DNA of 46,858 nt from Caldilineaceae bacterium SB0661_bin_32 (GCA_009841235.1 VXMH01000112.1:1-46858); one strand, 5' to 3'. Shown: positions 38,836 through 46,858, counted from the first letter of the stretch. Notes: generated by a model not told the origin, from the letters alone. Made by a program: numbers and translations.

Positions 38836-38870
38836 ACTGCAGTGGTCAGTAAACCCCGCCGGTCAGTGGC
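38836..38870 (+). repeat. Copy of the dispersed GGTCAGTG repeat
   Basis: CTGCAGTGGTCAGT and a second GGTCAGTGG lie directly after the aldolase stop codon. The first half matches CTGCAGTGATCAGT at 44131-44144 with one difference. Confidence 0.45.
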
Positions 38871-38909
38871 GGCGAACCAGTGCTGGTGCCGGCAACAATC
38901 CTCTTGCGT

Positions 38910-39671
38910 ATGCTGCTTGCTCTTGATGTAGCTTCCTCGATTTGTACGGTTGCGCTGTATGACCCGGCAAGGGAGGCGGTGCTGGCTGAGCATATGTGGC
39001 GGTCGCAGCGGCGTCAGACGGAGGAGACCCTGCCGGCAGTGGAGGAGACGCTGACGCGAGCCGGCGCGGCGATGGACGACGTCCGTTTTCTGGCGGTTAC
39101 GACGGGGCCGGGCAGCTTTACAGGCGTGCGGATCGGTATCAGCGTTGTCAAGGGGATTGCCTTGGGGCTGCCGCAGCCGCCTCAGCTGATCGGCCTGCCG
39201 GTGTTAAGCGCAGTTGCGGCGCGGTTCGTGCCGCTGGCGGCCCCGGGTGCGGATGTGTGGCCTGTTCTGCTGGCGGGGCGGGGGCGGTTCAACTGGGCCG
39301 CGGCGCCGGCGGACGATCCGCTGTGGCTGCCGGTCGCGGCCGAACACTGCGCCGGGCAGGTCGAGGCACTGGTCGAGGCGTTGCAGGCGGAGCGGCGTCC
39401 TGTGTGGCTGGTAGGGGAGTTGAGCAGTGCCCTGCGGCGGGCCGTGCAGGGGCTGGCCCATGTCCGCTGCATCGATCCGGCCGCGGATTTCGATCTGCGG
39501 GAGCGGTACAAGAGTGCGCCCCGCCTCTCAAACGGCGAGGGAGCCGAGTGGGTCGGCTTGACAGAGACCCGGGGGGAGGGGTTGGCCCGACTGGCGATGC
39601 GCCACCTGCGCGCCGGTTCACCGGCATGTACTGCGCCTTTGCAGCCACTCTATCTGCGTCCACCTCAGTAA
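38910..39671 (+). CDS. tsaB: tRNA threonylcarbamoyladenosine synthesis protein TsaB
   Basis: An ASKHA-fold partner of TsaD in making the t6A modification of ANN-decoding tRNAs. It starts MLLALDVASSICTVALYD and has the conserved VTTGPGSFTGVRIGISVVKGIALG block around residue 65, as expected of TsaB. At 253 residues it is near the usual length, with a divergent second half. ATG 38910 aligns with the family start, although no ribosome-binding site is seen; GTG 38880 in frame is the alternative. rimI follows, the common tsaB-rimI order. Confidence 0.88.
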   Translation: MLLALDVASSICTVALYDPAREAVLAEHMWRSQRRQTEETLPAVEETLTRAGAAMDDVRFLAVTTGPGSFTGVRIGISVVKGIALGLPQPPQLIGLPVLSAVAARFVPLAAPGADVWPVLLAGRGRFNWAAAPADDPLWLPVAAEHCAGQVEALVEALQAERRPVWLVGELSSALRRAVQGLAHVRCIDPAADFDLRERYKSAPRLSNGEGAEWVGLTETRGEGLARLAMRHLRAGSPACTAPLQPLYLRPPQ

Positions 39672-39738
39672 GAAAAACCAACGGGAAACAACCGGTCGCC
39701 GGGCACGCCCTGGCGCTACTGGTGTGCTTTGGTGTCCG

Positions 39739-40368
39739 ATGGCTAACTTTCTGAACCGTCGAAAACGGCAGTCCGATTCACGCGATCGAGTTGCCCCACC
39801 CCACTGTCCGCTGGCGATTGGGCCTCTGACGCTGACCGATCTGGAGAGTGTGATGGAGCTGGAGAAGGTTAGCTTTCCCAGCCCCTGGACGCTCGCCACC
39901 TACCATAGTGAACTGACCCGTAACAGCCGCAGCCGCTATCTGAAAGTTGGGCCGGCGCCGGTCCCGGGGGTTAGGGCGACGGAGGCTGCACTGCCGTCGC
40001 TGATCGCGCAGGGAGGCATCATGCTTTTCGGCGCGGAGATGCACATTGTCACGATCGCGGTGCAGCCGGCGTGGCGCGGGCGGTCGGTCGGCGAATGGCT
40101 GCTGCTGGCGCTGCTGGCGCTGGGGCGGGAGGAGGGCGCGCATACGGCCACGCTGGAGGTGCGGGTCAGCAACGAGATTGCATTGCGTCTCTACCGCAGG
40201 GCTGGGTTTGAAGCGGTCGGGTGTCGCCGGCGTTACTACCCGGACAAGGAGGATGCCCGCATCCTGGCCCTGACGGGGCTGCACAGGAAGCGTGTGTGGG
40301 AGCCGCTGCGGGAGCGGTTCGAGGTGCTGTCGGCATTGATGGGGCGCGGGGTGGAGGCGCCGGGGTAG
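39739..40368 (+). CDS. rimI: RimI-like GNAT N-acetyltransferase
   Basis: 209 residues of a GNAT acetyltransferase related to RimI, which acetylates the N-terminus of ribosomal protein S18. Visible parts: PLTLTDLESVMELEKVSFPS with the PW of the RimI-type start, the acetyl-CoA loop VQPAWRGRSVGEWLL, and the C-terminal LEVRVSNEIALRLYRRAGFE then RRRYYPDKEDARILAL. It carries an N-terminal basic extension of about 25 residues and a short insert (about residues 75-95) before the acetyl-CoA loop. Its position after tsaB supports the name. ATG 39739. Confidence 0.82.
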   Translation: MANFLNRRKRQSDSRDRVAPPHCPLAIGPLTLTDLESVMELEKVSFPSPWTLATYHSELTRNSRSRYLKVGPAPVPGVRATEAALPSLIAQGGIMLFGAEMHIVTIAVQPAWRGRSVGEWLLLALLALGREEGAHTATLEVRVSNEIALRLYRRAGFEAVGCRRRYYPDKEDARILALTGLHRKRVWEPLRERFEVLSALMGRGVEAPG

Positions 40369-40418
40369 GGGGATGGAGCGTACGGTAGCAATCTGGGACT
40401 GAATCGAAGAGACAACCT

Positions 40419-41312
40419 TTGAAACTTATCAGAAATATCGTTGTGGTGCTGGCGCTCATACTGCTCGGTGTGGTTATTGGCCTCGCGCTTGGCGGGCAGG
40501 GGGACGGCGGCGGGGCTGTGGAGGCGCCGTCGTTTGCCTCCGCAACGAGTACGCGGTCGGCTGTGCCTACGGCGACGAAGGGTTCAGGCTCGGAGGAGAC
40601 GAGTGCCCCCACTGCTTCGCCCGCGGCGACGGTGGGTTCGGGCGCGGAGAGCGGGGCGGAGTGGGGCGTTGTGGTGCGGGTGGCGGACGGCGATACGTTG
40701 ACCGTGCAGTTCGATAGTGGGGAGGAGGAGACAATCCGCTTGCTGGATGTGGACACGCCGGAAACGGTACATCCGAACCGGCCGGAGGAGTGTTTTGGCG
40801 CGCAGGCGTCCGATTTCACAAAGACGTTGATGGGACAACGCGTCTGGATCGAGGAGGAGGGCCGGGACAGGTACGGGCGTTTGCTGGCCTATGTGTGGAC
40901 CGGGGATGAGGAAGACGGCGTGTTGTGGAATGTGCGCCTGCTGGAGGAGGGGCTGGCCGTATACAACGACTATGGCAACCCGGGCCAGTACGCGGACACG
41001 ACGCGTGCCGCGGCCGAACAGGCCATGCTGGCCGGGGTGGGGCTGTGGTCGGCATGTGAAATCGGTCAGAGGCCCACGGTCGTTCCCACGCTTTCGGTCG
41101 GCGCCGGTTGCCCGCAGGGGTGTGTCAGCCAGCCGGATCCTTCATGCAAGATCAAGGGCAATGTAAACACGACCCGTGACACGAAGATCTATCATGTAGA
41201 GGGGGAGTCGTCCTCCTATGGGCGGGTGAATATGAAGGAAGGGGAGGGCGATCTCTGGTTCTGTACGCGGGCGGAGGCGGAGGCGAATGGCTTTCGGGCG
41301 CCGGGGCGGTAG
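40419..41312 (+). CDS. Secreted/anchored thermonuclease-like protein with a sunset-type domain
   Basis: 297 residues: an N-terminal membrane anchor or signal (RNIVVVLALILLGVVIGLAL), a Ser/Thr/Ala-rich linker to about residue 80, then a staphylococcal-nuclease fold with VVRVADGDTLTVQF, IRLLDVDTPET, the RDRYGRLLAYVW segment and NVRLLEEGLAVYND, which supply the Asp, Arg and Glu residues of the active site. The last 50 residues, from CKIKGNVN through IYHVEGESSSYGRVNM to WFCTRAEAEANGFRAP, resemble the small sunset domain often found beside such nucleases. Extracellular nucleic-acid degradation is likely. The start is TTG 40419. Confidence 0.85.
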   Translation: MKLIRNIVVVLALILLGVVIGLALGGQGDGGGAVEAPSFASATSTRSAVPTATKGSGSEETSAPTASPAATVGSGAESGAEWGVVVRVADGDTLTVQFDSGEEETIRLLDVDTPETVHPNRPEECFGAQASDFTKTLMGQRVWIEEEGRDRYGRLLAYVWTGDEEDGVLWNVRLLEEGLAVYNDYGNPGQYADTTRAAAEQAMLAGVGLWSACEIGQRPTVVPTLSVGAGCPQGCVSQPDPSCKIKGNVNTTRDTKIYHVEGESSSYGRVNMKEGEGDLWFCTRAEAEANGFRAPGR

Positions 41313-41668
41313 ATGGTTACGTAGCTCGATTGCACAACTATCGTCGTGGGGCAGAGATCCTGTGCTGGCCGTTCGTCGACCACTGCAGAGGCGCAGGATG
41401 CTTGTTTGATGAAGTGTAAAGTCACCGAGACCTGGCAGCCAGGGACGGCGCCTGCTCACTGGAGTTTTCCCTAGCCACTTTGCGAGAATCGCATTCAGTT
41501 TGAAGTCCGTGCCAGAATTCATCTGACTGACCGAAAAAGGCACAGTTGGACACTCCCAAAAACGCGACTTTCGCCGATTTGCGGCACCTGATATGATAGA
41601 TACATAGTGCCACACCTGTCCGCTATCCTTGCGTGGTAGCGGAGCGTTTGCTATGTAAGGAGAGTTTT
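41313..41668. other. Intergenic region before the SH3 lipoprotein
   Basis: About 350 bases without a convincing gene. It contains the extended -10 promoter at 41589-41597 and the ribosome-binding site of the next gene. I see no RNA gene or repeat in the rest. Confidence 0.5.
41589..41597 (+). promoter_or_regulatory. Extended -10 promoter for the SH3 lipoprotein
   Basis: TGATATGAT combines an extended -10 TG with TATGAT (41592-41597). No good -35 box. It sits about 70 bases upstream of the GTG start. Confidence 0.5.
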
Positions 41669-42718
41669 GTGCCGATGCGTATGAAATCGACATTTACGCA
41701 AACCTGTTCGCCAGACAAACGTGAGCGCTCGATTTTGCGGGTGCTCGCGCTGTGTGCAGGCACGCTGTTTCTGGCCGGCTGCGGACTTTTTTCCGGCGCG
41801 GAGGCTACGCCCACACCGACGCGCGCCATGGTGGCAGTTGTCCCCACGTTCACATCTACGCCTGAAGGCGCGATGGCCGCGCAAGAGTCGGGGGGCGGGG
41901 CCACATCTCAGCAGGCCGCGCCGGCAGCTGCGCAGCAACAGGCTCCGCAGCCTACCAATACGCCGGCCCCCACCGACACGCCTGTGCCCACGGTGGCCCG
42001 CTTTACGGTCAAGACGGACCTGACCGCAGCGAACGTCAACGTGCGCACCGGACCGAGCACGGCGTTCAACATCATCGGCACGGTCGCCAGGGGGGCGCAG
42101 TTCGATATCAGCGGCAGAAATCAGGAGTACACCTGGTTCCAGTTTTGCTGCGTGGCCGGACAGACTGGTTGGATTTTCTCCAACCTGGTCAATGTGGAGA
42201 ACGCGCATCTGATCACGCTGGCGCAGAACATCCCGGCGACGCCAACGCCCGTCCCGCCTACACCGACACCGATCCCGCCCACACCGGTTCCCGCGCCGGT
42301 CCATGTAGACCACTGTGCCGGCATCGGCGGTGACGGCTGCAAGTTCAGGTTGCGGGATACTGATCCTGCAGACAATGGCGGCGGAGAATTGAAGCTTCTC
42401 ATTGGCTTTGTGCACGGGGGGCGCAACAACGAGGTCCAGATACACGGCAGCTACTTTGTTGAGCTGCAGAAGGACGGGGTCCAGGTACACGGAGTGGACC
42501 ACAATACGCGCGGCGGGAGATCGATCAAGAACGGGCCCAGAGGCAAGGTATACAACTACGAGAACACGATTTCTGCCAGCCGGTTGCCAGGTGGGAACGT
42601 AGCCGGCAACTACACGATCTGGGTCAAAGACGGCAATGGTGAGCGGGACAGCCAGAACTATAACTTCACCCTGCACGGTAACCAAGGCCTGGTCTGGCTG
42701 GTTTTCGATCAGAACTGA
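41669..42718 (+). CDS. SH3-domain lipoprotein of unknown function
   Basis: About 349 residues. A lipoprotein signal ends LFLAGC near residue 40. A long Pro/Thr/Gln/Ala-rich linker leads to a bacterial SH3 domain (about 120-195: AANVNVRTGPSTAFNIIGTV through TGWIFSNLV), then a TPTPVPPTPTP linker and a C-terminal domain of about 130 residues with Gly/Asn-rich strands that I do not recognise. SH3b domains often bind peptidoglycan, so attachment to the cell wall is likely. GTG 41669 follows AAGGAG (41657-41662) by six bases; ATG 41675 is the alternative. Confidence 0.8.
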   Translation: MPMRMKSTFTQTCSPDKRERSILRVLALCAGTLFLAGCGLFSGAEATPTPTRAMVAVVPTFTSTPEGAMAAQESGGGATSQQAAPAAAQQQAPQPTNTPAPTDTPVPTVARFTVKTDLTAANVNVRTGPSTAFNIIGTVARGAQFDISGRNQEYTWFQFCCVAGQTGWIFSNLVNVENAHLITLAQNIPATPTPVPPTPTPIPPTPVPAPVHVDHCAGIGGDGCKFRLRDTDPADNGGGELKLLIGFVHGGRNNEVQIHGSYFVELQKDGVQVHGVDHNTRGGRSIKNGPRGKVYNYENTISASRLPGGNVAGNYTIWVKDGNGERDSQNYNFTLHGNQGLVWLVFDQN

Positions 42719-42735
42719 GATAGGGAGAGGGGACG

Positions 42736-44139
42736 ATTACGACAGAAGTTGCGAGACAGCGGCTGCCCACATTCACCAAGGTTGTCTACGGGCTAGGTGA
42801 TTGGGGCGCGGCCTCGGCTTCGACGGCCCGCACCCTCTTCTGGCTCTACTTCACCGTAAGCGTGGTGGGGGTGGACGTGGGCCTGGCGGGCGTTGCCTTC
42901 ATCATCGGCCGCTTCTGGGACGGTATCAACGACCCGCTGATCGGCATCCTCAGCGACCGCTTCCGCAGTCGCTGGGGGCGGCGGCGCCCGTTCATGCTGC
43001 TGGGCGCGCTGCCTTTTGGTGTCGGCTTCTTCCTCATGTTCAGCCCGCCGCCATTCGAGGGGAATGTGGCCGCCGCCCTCTACTACGCGTTCATCTTCAT
43101 CCTGTATGACACTGCCTTCACGATCGTCAACGCGCCCTACGCAGCGCTCACCGCGGAACTGACCGAAGACTATGACGAGCGGGCCAGCCTGGCCGGTTGG
43201 CGCATGGGGAACTCGATATTCGTTTCCCTGTTGACGGCCGGGCTGTTCAAGCTACTGGCGGAGGGCCTCTTCGCAAGCTGGTTCAGCGGGCCGGACGCGC
43301 TGCGATACGGCTACGCGGTGGCGGGCGCGCTGTGGGGGCTGGTCGTCGTAGCGTCCCCTCTTCTGGTCGTAGCCTTCGTACGCGAGCCGGAGCGGGAGCT
43401 GCCGAAGGAGGAAGGCCGGCCCGACTTCATTCAGATCACCAAAGAGGTCTTCGCCAATCGCCCTTTCCGCATCGGCGCCGCTATTTACGTGCTGGCGTTC
43501 AGCGCGGTCGACATCATAACCTCCGTGTTCGTCTGGTTCCTGGTGTACTACATGCAGCTGGAGGCGCCGATTGACAGTTTGGTCCTCGCGGCTGTGCTGG
43601 GCGTCGCATTCCTCTCGATGCCGCTGACGGTGCGGCTGATGCAGCGGTATGGAAAGAGCCGCACGTATATGCGCATGATGATCTTCTGGGCGGCGGTGAT
43701 GGCGGTCATCAGCCTGCTGCCGCCTGGGAATGCGACGCTGATTCTGATTGCGGCGGCCGTTGCCGGAATCGGATACGGCGCGGCCAACGCCACGCCCTGG
43801 GCGATCGTGGCCGACATCATCGAAGAGGACGAGTGGCACAGCGGTAAGCGCCGCGAGGGGGTCTACTCGGCCTACCTGGTCACTTTCCGTAAGATCGCCA
43901 CCGCCTTCGCGGTCGGATTCATCGTGCCGCAGGTCCTGGCCGCCACCGGCTTCATTGAGGGTGCGGCCGAGACGCAGCCGGCGGCGGCGGTGCTGGCATT
44001 GCGCATCTTCATGGGTGCGGTGCCGGCGGTGCTGCTGATTTTGTCGATGTTTGCGACGGCGCGGTATCCGCTGGACCGGGCCGCGCATGACGAGCTGCGG
44101 CGCAAGCTGGCTTTGCGGCGGGCGGGGGAACTGCAGTGA
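42736..44139 (+). CDS. MFS transporter, GPH sugar-cation symporter type
   Basis: About 467 residues with twelve likely membrane helices. It has the features of the glycoside-pentoside-hexuronide family: VVYGLGDWGAASASTARTLF in helix 1, GRFWDGINDPLIGILSDRFRSRWGRRRPF between helices 2 and 3 (residues split for length), and a late WAIVADIIEEDEWHSGKRREG loop. The cargo is probably a sugar or glycoside taken up with a cation. No ATG, GTG or TTG occurs in frame between the stop at 42721 and helix 1; ATT 42736, just after GGAGAGGGG, is my working start. The first standard start, 42862, would remove helix 1. Confidence 0.85.
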   Translation: MTTEVARQRLPTFTKVVYGLGDWGAASASTARTLFWLYFTVSVVGVDVGLAGVAFIIGRFWDGINDPLIGILSDRFRSRWGRRRPFMLLGALPFGVGFFLMFSPPPFEGNVAAALYYAFIFILYDTAFTIVNAPYAALTAELTEDYDERASLAGWRMGNSIFVSLLTAGLFKLLAEGLFASWFSGPDALRYGYAVAGALWGLVVVASPLLVVAFVREPERELPKEEGRPDFIQITKEVFANRPFRIGAAIYVLAFSAVDIITSVFVWFLVYYMQLEAPIDSLVLAAVLGVAFLSMPLTVRLMQRYGKSRTYMRMMIFWAAVMAVISLLPPGNATLILIAAAVAGIGYGAANATPWAIVADIIEEDEWHSGKRREGVYSAYLVTFRKIATAFAVGFIVPQVLAATGFIEGAAETQPAAAVLALRIFMGAVPAVLLILSMFATARYPLDRAAHDELRRKLALRRAGELQ

Positions 44140-44170
44140 TCAGTGGTTAGTGGTCAGTGAAAGCAGCGAT
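44131..44170 (+). repeat. Copy of the dispersed GGTCAGTG repeat
   Basis: CTGCAGTGATCAGTGG followed by TTAGTGGTCAGTGA; the MFS stop codon lies inside it. It shares GGTCAGTGA..GC.GCGATT with the copy at 21961. Confidence 0.5.
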
Positions 44171-44276
44171 TGAAGAAGGACAGGTGCGGAGAAGAGTGAG
44201 AACTTCGTTAGCTTCGTTCATCATCGCGAACTGACTGTGGCTGAGTAGTCACGTTTTCTTTTTCCTAAAATGCGGC

Positions 44277-44884
44277 TTACTGGCGTTTGCGCGTCCATTC
44301 CGTTTTGGCGGTCTTCTGCCTCACGGCAGCGGGGCGCGTATCCGCGACGATACAGGCTTCCAACTGCGTGCGGAGCCCCTCAACATCCAGCCCGCCATGC
44401 GAGGCGATCATCACAATCTGCGTGCAGGGCGGCTCATCGCCCCATTCACCGGCCAGCGTCAGGCTGGCGCGTTTGCCCACCATTTGCAGAATCATCCTGT
44501 TGTCCGGCATATCATGGAGCTGAACTGCACCTTTGGCGCGGTAGATGGTATTAGGCAGCTCCTCGAACATCCCACGTAGTGCTTTCAGCGACAGCGGTCT
44601 ATCCGTCGTCCAACTCCAGGTGCTGAATACCAGCGTATGGTCGGTATGTTCATGGTGGTGATTTTCGGCAGCATGATCGTGATCGTGCTCCTCATCCACA
44701 CCATGCACGTGCACATCGCGCTCGGCGCGCCGATGCAGGCGTTCCGGTGCATACTTGCCCACACCCAGCACCAGTTCCAGCGGCGCCTGCCCGCAAGTCA
44801 CTTCCAGAATGCGCGCCTCCAGCACATTGCGTCGAGAAAACGGCTGAGAATCGTCATTGGCACCGGGAAATGACGGTTCTCCAT
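44277..44884 (-). pseudogene. COG0523 (CobW-like) gene with its GTPase core deleted
   Basis: From ATG 44884, behind AGGAG, the frame reads ENRHFPVPMTILSRFL, the normal start of a COG0523 GTPase up to the P-loop. The sequence then jumps, out of frame, to the C-terminal part (NVLEARILEVTCGQAPLELV, a His-rich DHDHAAENHHHEHTDH loop, LVFSTWSW and GKRASLTLAGEW) ending at 44277. Some 165 residues including the P-loop, CxCC and NKxD motifs are gone. It is a decayed tandem copy of the intact gene upstream. Confidence 0.8.
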
Positions 44885-44910
44885 GTCGGGTGTCGCTCCT
44901 CAAACGTGAT

Positions 44911-46002
44911 TCAAGATGTGCCGGGCAGCCGCCGGCACAGCCATTCAATGACGGTGCGCGTGATATATTCCCGTTCTGATTTGGGGGCATTGACTGCCAG
45001 ACAGGTTTCCATGCGCTGGTTCAGATCATCCCCGTCAACACTCCCCTCTGCACCAATGACGACGAGCTGCGAGTGCGGCGCTGCATTTTCCCAACCATCC
45101 TGGGTAATGGTAAGGCTAGCGCGTCTGCCTACTACCTGCAAGACCCCTTTTTTGCCGGCGGCATCGGCCAGAAAGAAAATCCCTTTGGCGCGATAGATCG
45201 TTTCGGGCAGGCGGTTGACCATCCTTTGCAAGGCGCGAAATGAGACAGGCAGCGAACTGCGCCAGCTCCAGGTGCTGAAAACCAGCGTGTGGTCTGTATG
45301 TTGATGGTGGTGTTCGTTGTCTCCATGCTCATGTTCTTCATCTTCGGCATGAACATGAATATCGTGTGGCTGACGGCTTGCTAAACGCTCGATTTCAAAT
45401 TGACCCACATTCAACAGCAGTTCAAGCGGTACATCGGCGTGGGTTGTTTCGATGATGCGTGCCTGGGGGACGATTTGCCGGATGTAATCCCGCACCGATT
45501 GAAGCTGTACCTCATTTACCAGATCGACTTTATTCAGGATGACGATATCCGCCATGCCGACCTGATGGATGGACAGCACCTCATGGCGCTTGTCGAGGCT
45601 CAGGATCTGTTCGGCATCCATCACGGTCAGGATGCTGTCAATCTGCACGCGCTGGATCGCTCGAAACGTAAGCGCGACTTCGAGTGGATCTGAGACGCCA
45701 CTGGTTTCAACCAGAATATATTCGGGTGGCTGTGGACGCTGGATCAGGTCGCGTGTGGCCTTTAGAAAGTCGCCCCGGATGGTGCAGCAGATGCAGCCGT
45801 TGGCAAGGCTGATCGTGTCTTCCTCCATACCCACGACGAGCTGCGTATCGATATTGATGGCTCCAAAGTCATTCACCAACACAGCCACGCGCAGGCCGTG
45901 CTCTGCATGAAGAATGCGGTTGAGCAGCGTGGTTTTCCCAGAGCCCAAAAATCCGGTAATGATGGTCACGGGAATCGGTTGGAGATCAGATTTCAGGTTC
46001 AA
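44911..46002 (-). CDS. COG0523 GTPase, probable zinc metallochaperone
   Basis: 363 residues. P-loop GFLGSGKTTLLN, the metal-binding CxCC motif in NGCICCTIRGDF, ETSGVSDP, and the guanine-specificity motif NKVD in the N-terminal domain. Then a His-rich linker, HEHGDNEHHHQHTDH (about residues 225-245), and a CobW C-terminal domain starting LVFSTWSW. These proteins use GTP to hand metal, often zinc, to client proteins under low supply. The start is TTG 46002; no in-frame ATG lies close upstream. A ZnuA-type protein gene lies upstream on the same strand, supporting zinc. Confidence 0.9.
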   Translation of the reverse strand: MNLKSDLQPIPVTIITGFLGSGKTTLLNRILHAEHGLRVAVLVNDFGAINIDTQLVVGMEEDTISLANGCICCTIRGDFLKATRDLIQRPQPPEYILVETSGVSDPLEVALTFRAIQRVQIDSILTVMDAEQILSLDKRHEVLSIHQVGMADIVILNKVDLVNEVQLQSVRDYIRQIVPQARIIETTHADVPLELLLNVGQFEIERLASRQPHDIHVHAEDEEHEHGDNEHHHQHTDHTLVFSTWSWRSSLPVSFRALQRMVNRLPETIYRAKGIFFLADAAGKKGVLQVVGRRASLTITQDGWENAAPHSQLVVIGAEGSVDGDDLNQRMETCLAVNAPKSEREYITRTVIEWLCRRLPGTS

Positions 46003-46069
46003 AACACACTCGCTTTCATTTTCATCTTGCTAATCCATTCGATAAGTGGCTACAATTGATCTTCCCTTT

Positions 46070-46142
46070 GGGGAGAGAGTGAAGAGGAGTGAGGAGATAG
46101 GACTTCCTATCCCCCCACTCCTCTTTACTTACCACTCTCCCC
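46070..46142. repeat. Long imperfect inverted repeat in the zinc cluster
   Basis: GGGGAGAG (46070-46077) pairs with CTCTCCCC (46135-46142), AAGAGGAGTG with CACTCCTCTT inside it, and GATAGG with CCTATC at the tip. A T5 run follows on the plus strand only, where no gene would need it, so it may be a repeat element rather than a terminator for the binding-protein gene. Confidence 0.6.
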
Positions 46143-46151
46143 TTTTTCTCC

Positions 46152-46858
46152 TTATTCGCTGTCCGGCACGTTGCCGACCTCTACGCCATCCATCAGGGAG
46201 GGGTCACCCCCTAGCGTAGTCGCCAGCGTCCTCATGTTTTGTACCATCATACCGATGTAGGTGTGCTCAGGGTCATCGGGCCCGCCGGGCAGACCGTCGT
46301 CCAGCAGGGTGCTTACGGTAACGCCGGTCTCGGATGCGATCTGGTCGATAACGTCTGCCGGGAAGAGGATGGAGCCAAAGATGGCGGGCACGCCTTCCTC
46401 GCGCAGCTGGTCGATCAGTGCGGCCACCTCCTTGGCAGACGGCTGTGAGGTGTCGTTGGGCTGGATGGCGCCGATTACGGTGTAACCGTAGCGGATGGCA
46501 AAGTAGCCGAACGAATCGTGATAGGTGAGCAGCCGGCGATTCGATTCAGGGATGGTTGCCGTCGCGGCCTGGATGGCTTCATCGAGAGCAACGAGGCGGG
46601 CAGTGTACTCGTTGAAGTTGCTCTCATAGTAGTCCCTGTTGTCCGGATCGTGTTCTGCCAGGGTTACAAAGATGACTTTGGCGTAGCGGATGGCGAAGTT
46701 CGGATCGAGCAACAGGTGCGGGTCAGGCTCACCTTCTTCGCCTTCGTGGTCATCCTCATCGGCGTGACCGTGCTCGTCGTCATCGTCGTCGTGGCCTTCC
46801 TCTTCGGCGTGACCGTGCTCGTCGTCATCGTCGTCGTGGCCTTCCTCTTCGGCGTGAC
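46152..46858 (-). CDS. Zinc ABC transporter substrate-binding protein, N-terminus beyond the window
   Basis: At least 235 residues of a ZnuA/cluster 9 metal-binding protein. The mature core shows DPHLLLDPNFAIRYA with a metal His, TYHDSFGYFAIRYG with a second, AALIDQLREEGVPAIFGS and a C-terminal TYIGMMVQNMRTLA segment. Before the DPH site lies an acidic His loop made of exact copies of HAEEEGHDDDDDEHG, then HADEDDHEGEE. It should capture zinc in the periplasm or at the membrane for an ABC importer. The signal sequence and first domain start lie outside the window. A start at 46712 would miss the first metal site. Confidence 0.9.
   Translation of the reverse strand, partial: HAEEEGHDDDDDEHGHAEEEGHDDDDDEHGHADEDDHEGEEGEPDPHLLLDPNFAIRYAKVIFVTLAEHDPDNRDYYESNFNEYTARLVALDEAIQAATATIPESNRRLLTYHDSFGYFAIRYGYTVIGAIQPNDTSQPSAKEVAALIDQLREEGVPAIFGSILFPADVIDQIASETGVTVSTLLDDGLPGGPDDPEHTYIGMMVQNMRTLATTLGGDPSLMDGVEVGNVPDSE
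46761..46858. repeat. 45-bp in-frame tandem repeat coding for the metal-binding loop
   Basis: Two identical 45-base units (46761-46805, 46806-46850) and the first eight bases of a third run off the window. Each encodes 15 residues rich in His, Asp and Glu. The copy number is unknown. Confidence 0.9.

Noticed and set aside
44385..45390. CRISPR-like or tandem-repeat signal in the His-rich regions of the COG0523 genes
   Set aside because: The repeats are short CAC/GAT codon runs within coding sequence, with no spacer structure.
46003..46069. Zur operator in front of the COG0523 gene
   Set aside because: Expected from gene function, but no convincing palindromic Zur-type box was seen.

Overview
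The window is a high-GC bacterial chromosome segment with mostly housekeeping genes, broken by two stretches of foreign character. A Chloroflexota (Caldilineales- or Anaerolineae-like) host is my best guess. This rests on proline/threonine-rich TPTP linkers in secreted proteins, frequent GTG/TTG starts, a fungal/archaeal-type aspartate-semialdehyde dehydrogenase and the general gene mix. No rRNA or other decisive marker is present, so the assignment is an inference.

Layout. 1-5.2 kb: a short helix-turn-helix-like fragment, a queuosine-precursor transporter, carB and a nucleoside deoxyribosyltransferase-like gene. 5.3-6.0 kb: an AT-richer hicBA toxin-antitoxin pair whose hicA looks frameshifted. 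6.2-10.2 kb: a promoter, a SAM-I riboswitch with a readable terminator/antiterminator, then lysC-hom-asd, the shared upper part of the Met/Thr/Lys pathway. 10.4-22 kb: a HAD-like protein, ftsH, psuG, a short-chain dehydrogenase, a Gfo/Idh/MocA oxidoreductase, pdxA, a PLP aminotransferase coupled to a Crp/Fnr regulator, and a lipoprotein joining a trypsin domain to a polysaccharide deacetylase.

22.0-36.1 kb is a defence island built on a type I restriction-modification system whose hsdM, hsdS and hsdR genes are spread over 14 kb. Between them lie a RusA-like resolvase, a PD-(D/E)XK-HEPN fusion, an internally deleted IS3-family element, a trypsin-like protease, an hsdS remnant, a TIGR02391/HEPN-like protein overlapping hsdS, brnTA, a DUF433 pseudogene with two amber codons, an AAA ATPase with a frameshifted DUF4276 partner, and an XRE-ImmA/IrrE protein. 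HsdS carries two nearly identical target-recognition domains, which predicts a symmetric recognition site. Two RNxxxH (HEPN) proteins inside an hsd locus recall the anticodon nucleases PrrC and RloC that guard type I systems. This island is the best candidate for undescribed biology.

36.3-46.9 kb returns to core genes: nfo, a class II aldolase, tsaB-rimI, a secreted nuclease with a sunset-like domain, an SH3 lipoprotein, an MFS/GPH transporter with no ordinary start codon, and a zinc cluster. The zinc cluster holds an internally deleted COG0523 copy, an intact COG0523 GTPase and a ZnuA-type binding protein whose metal loop is a 45-bp tandem repeat running off the window. All calls come from reading the sequence; no database search was run.
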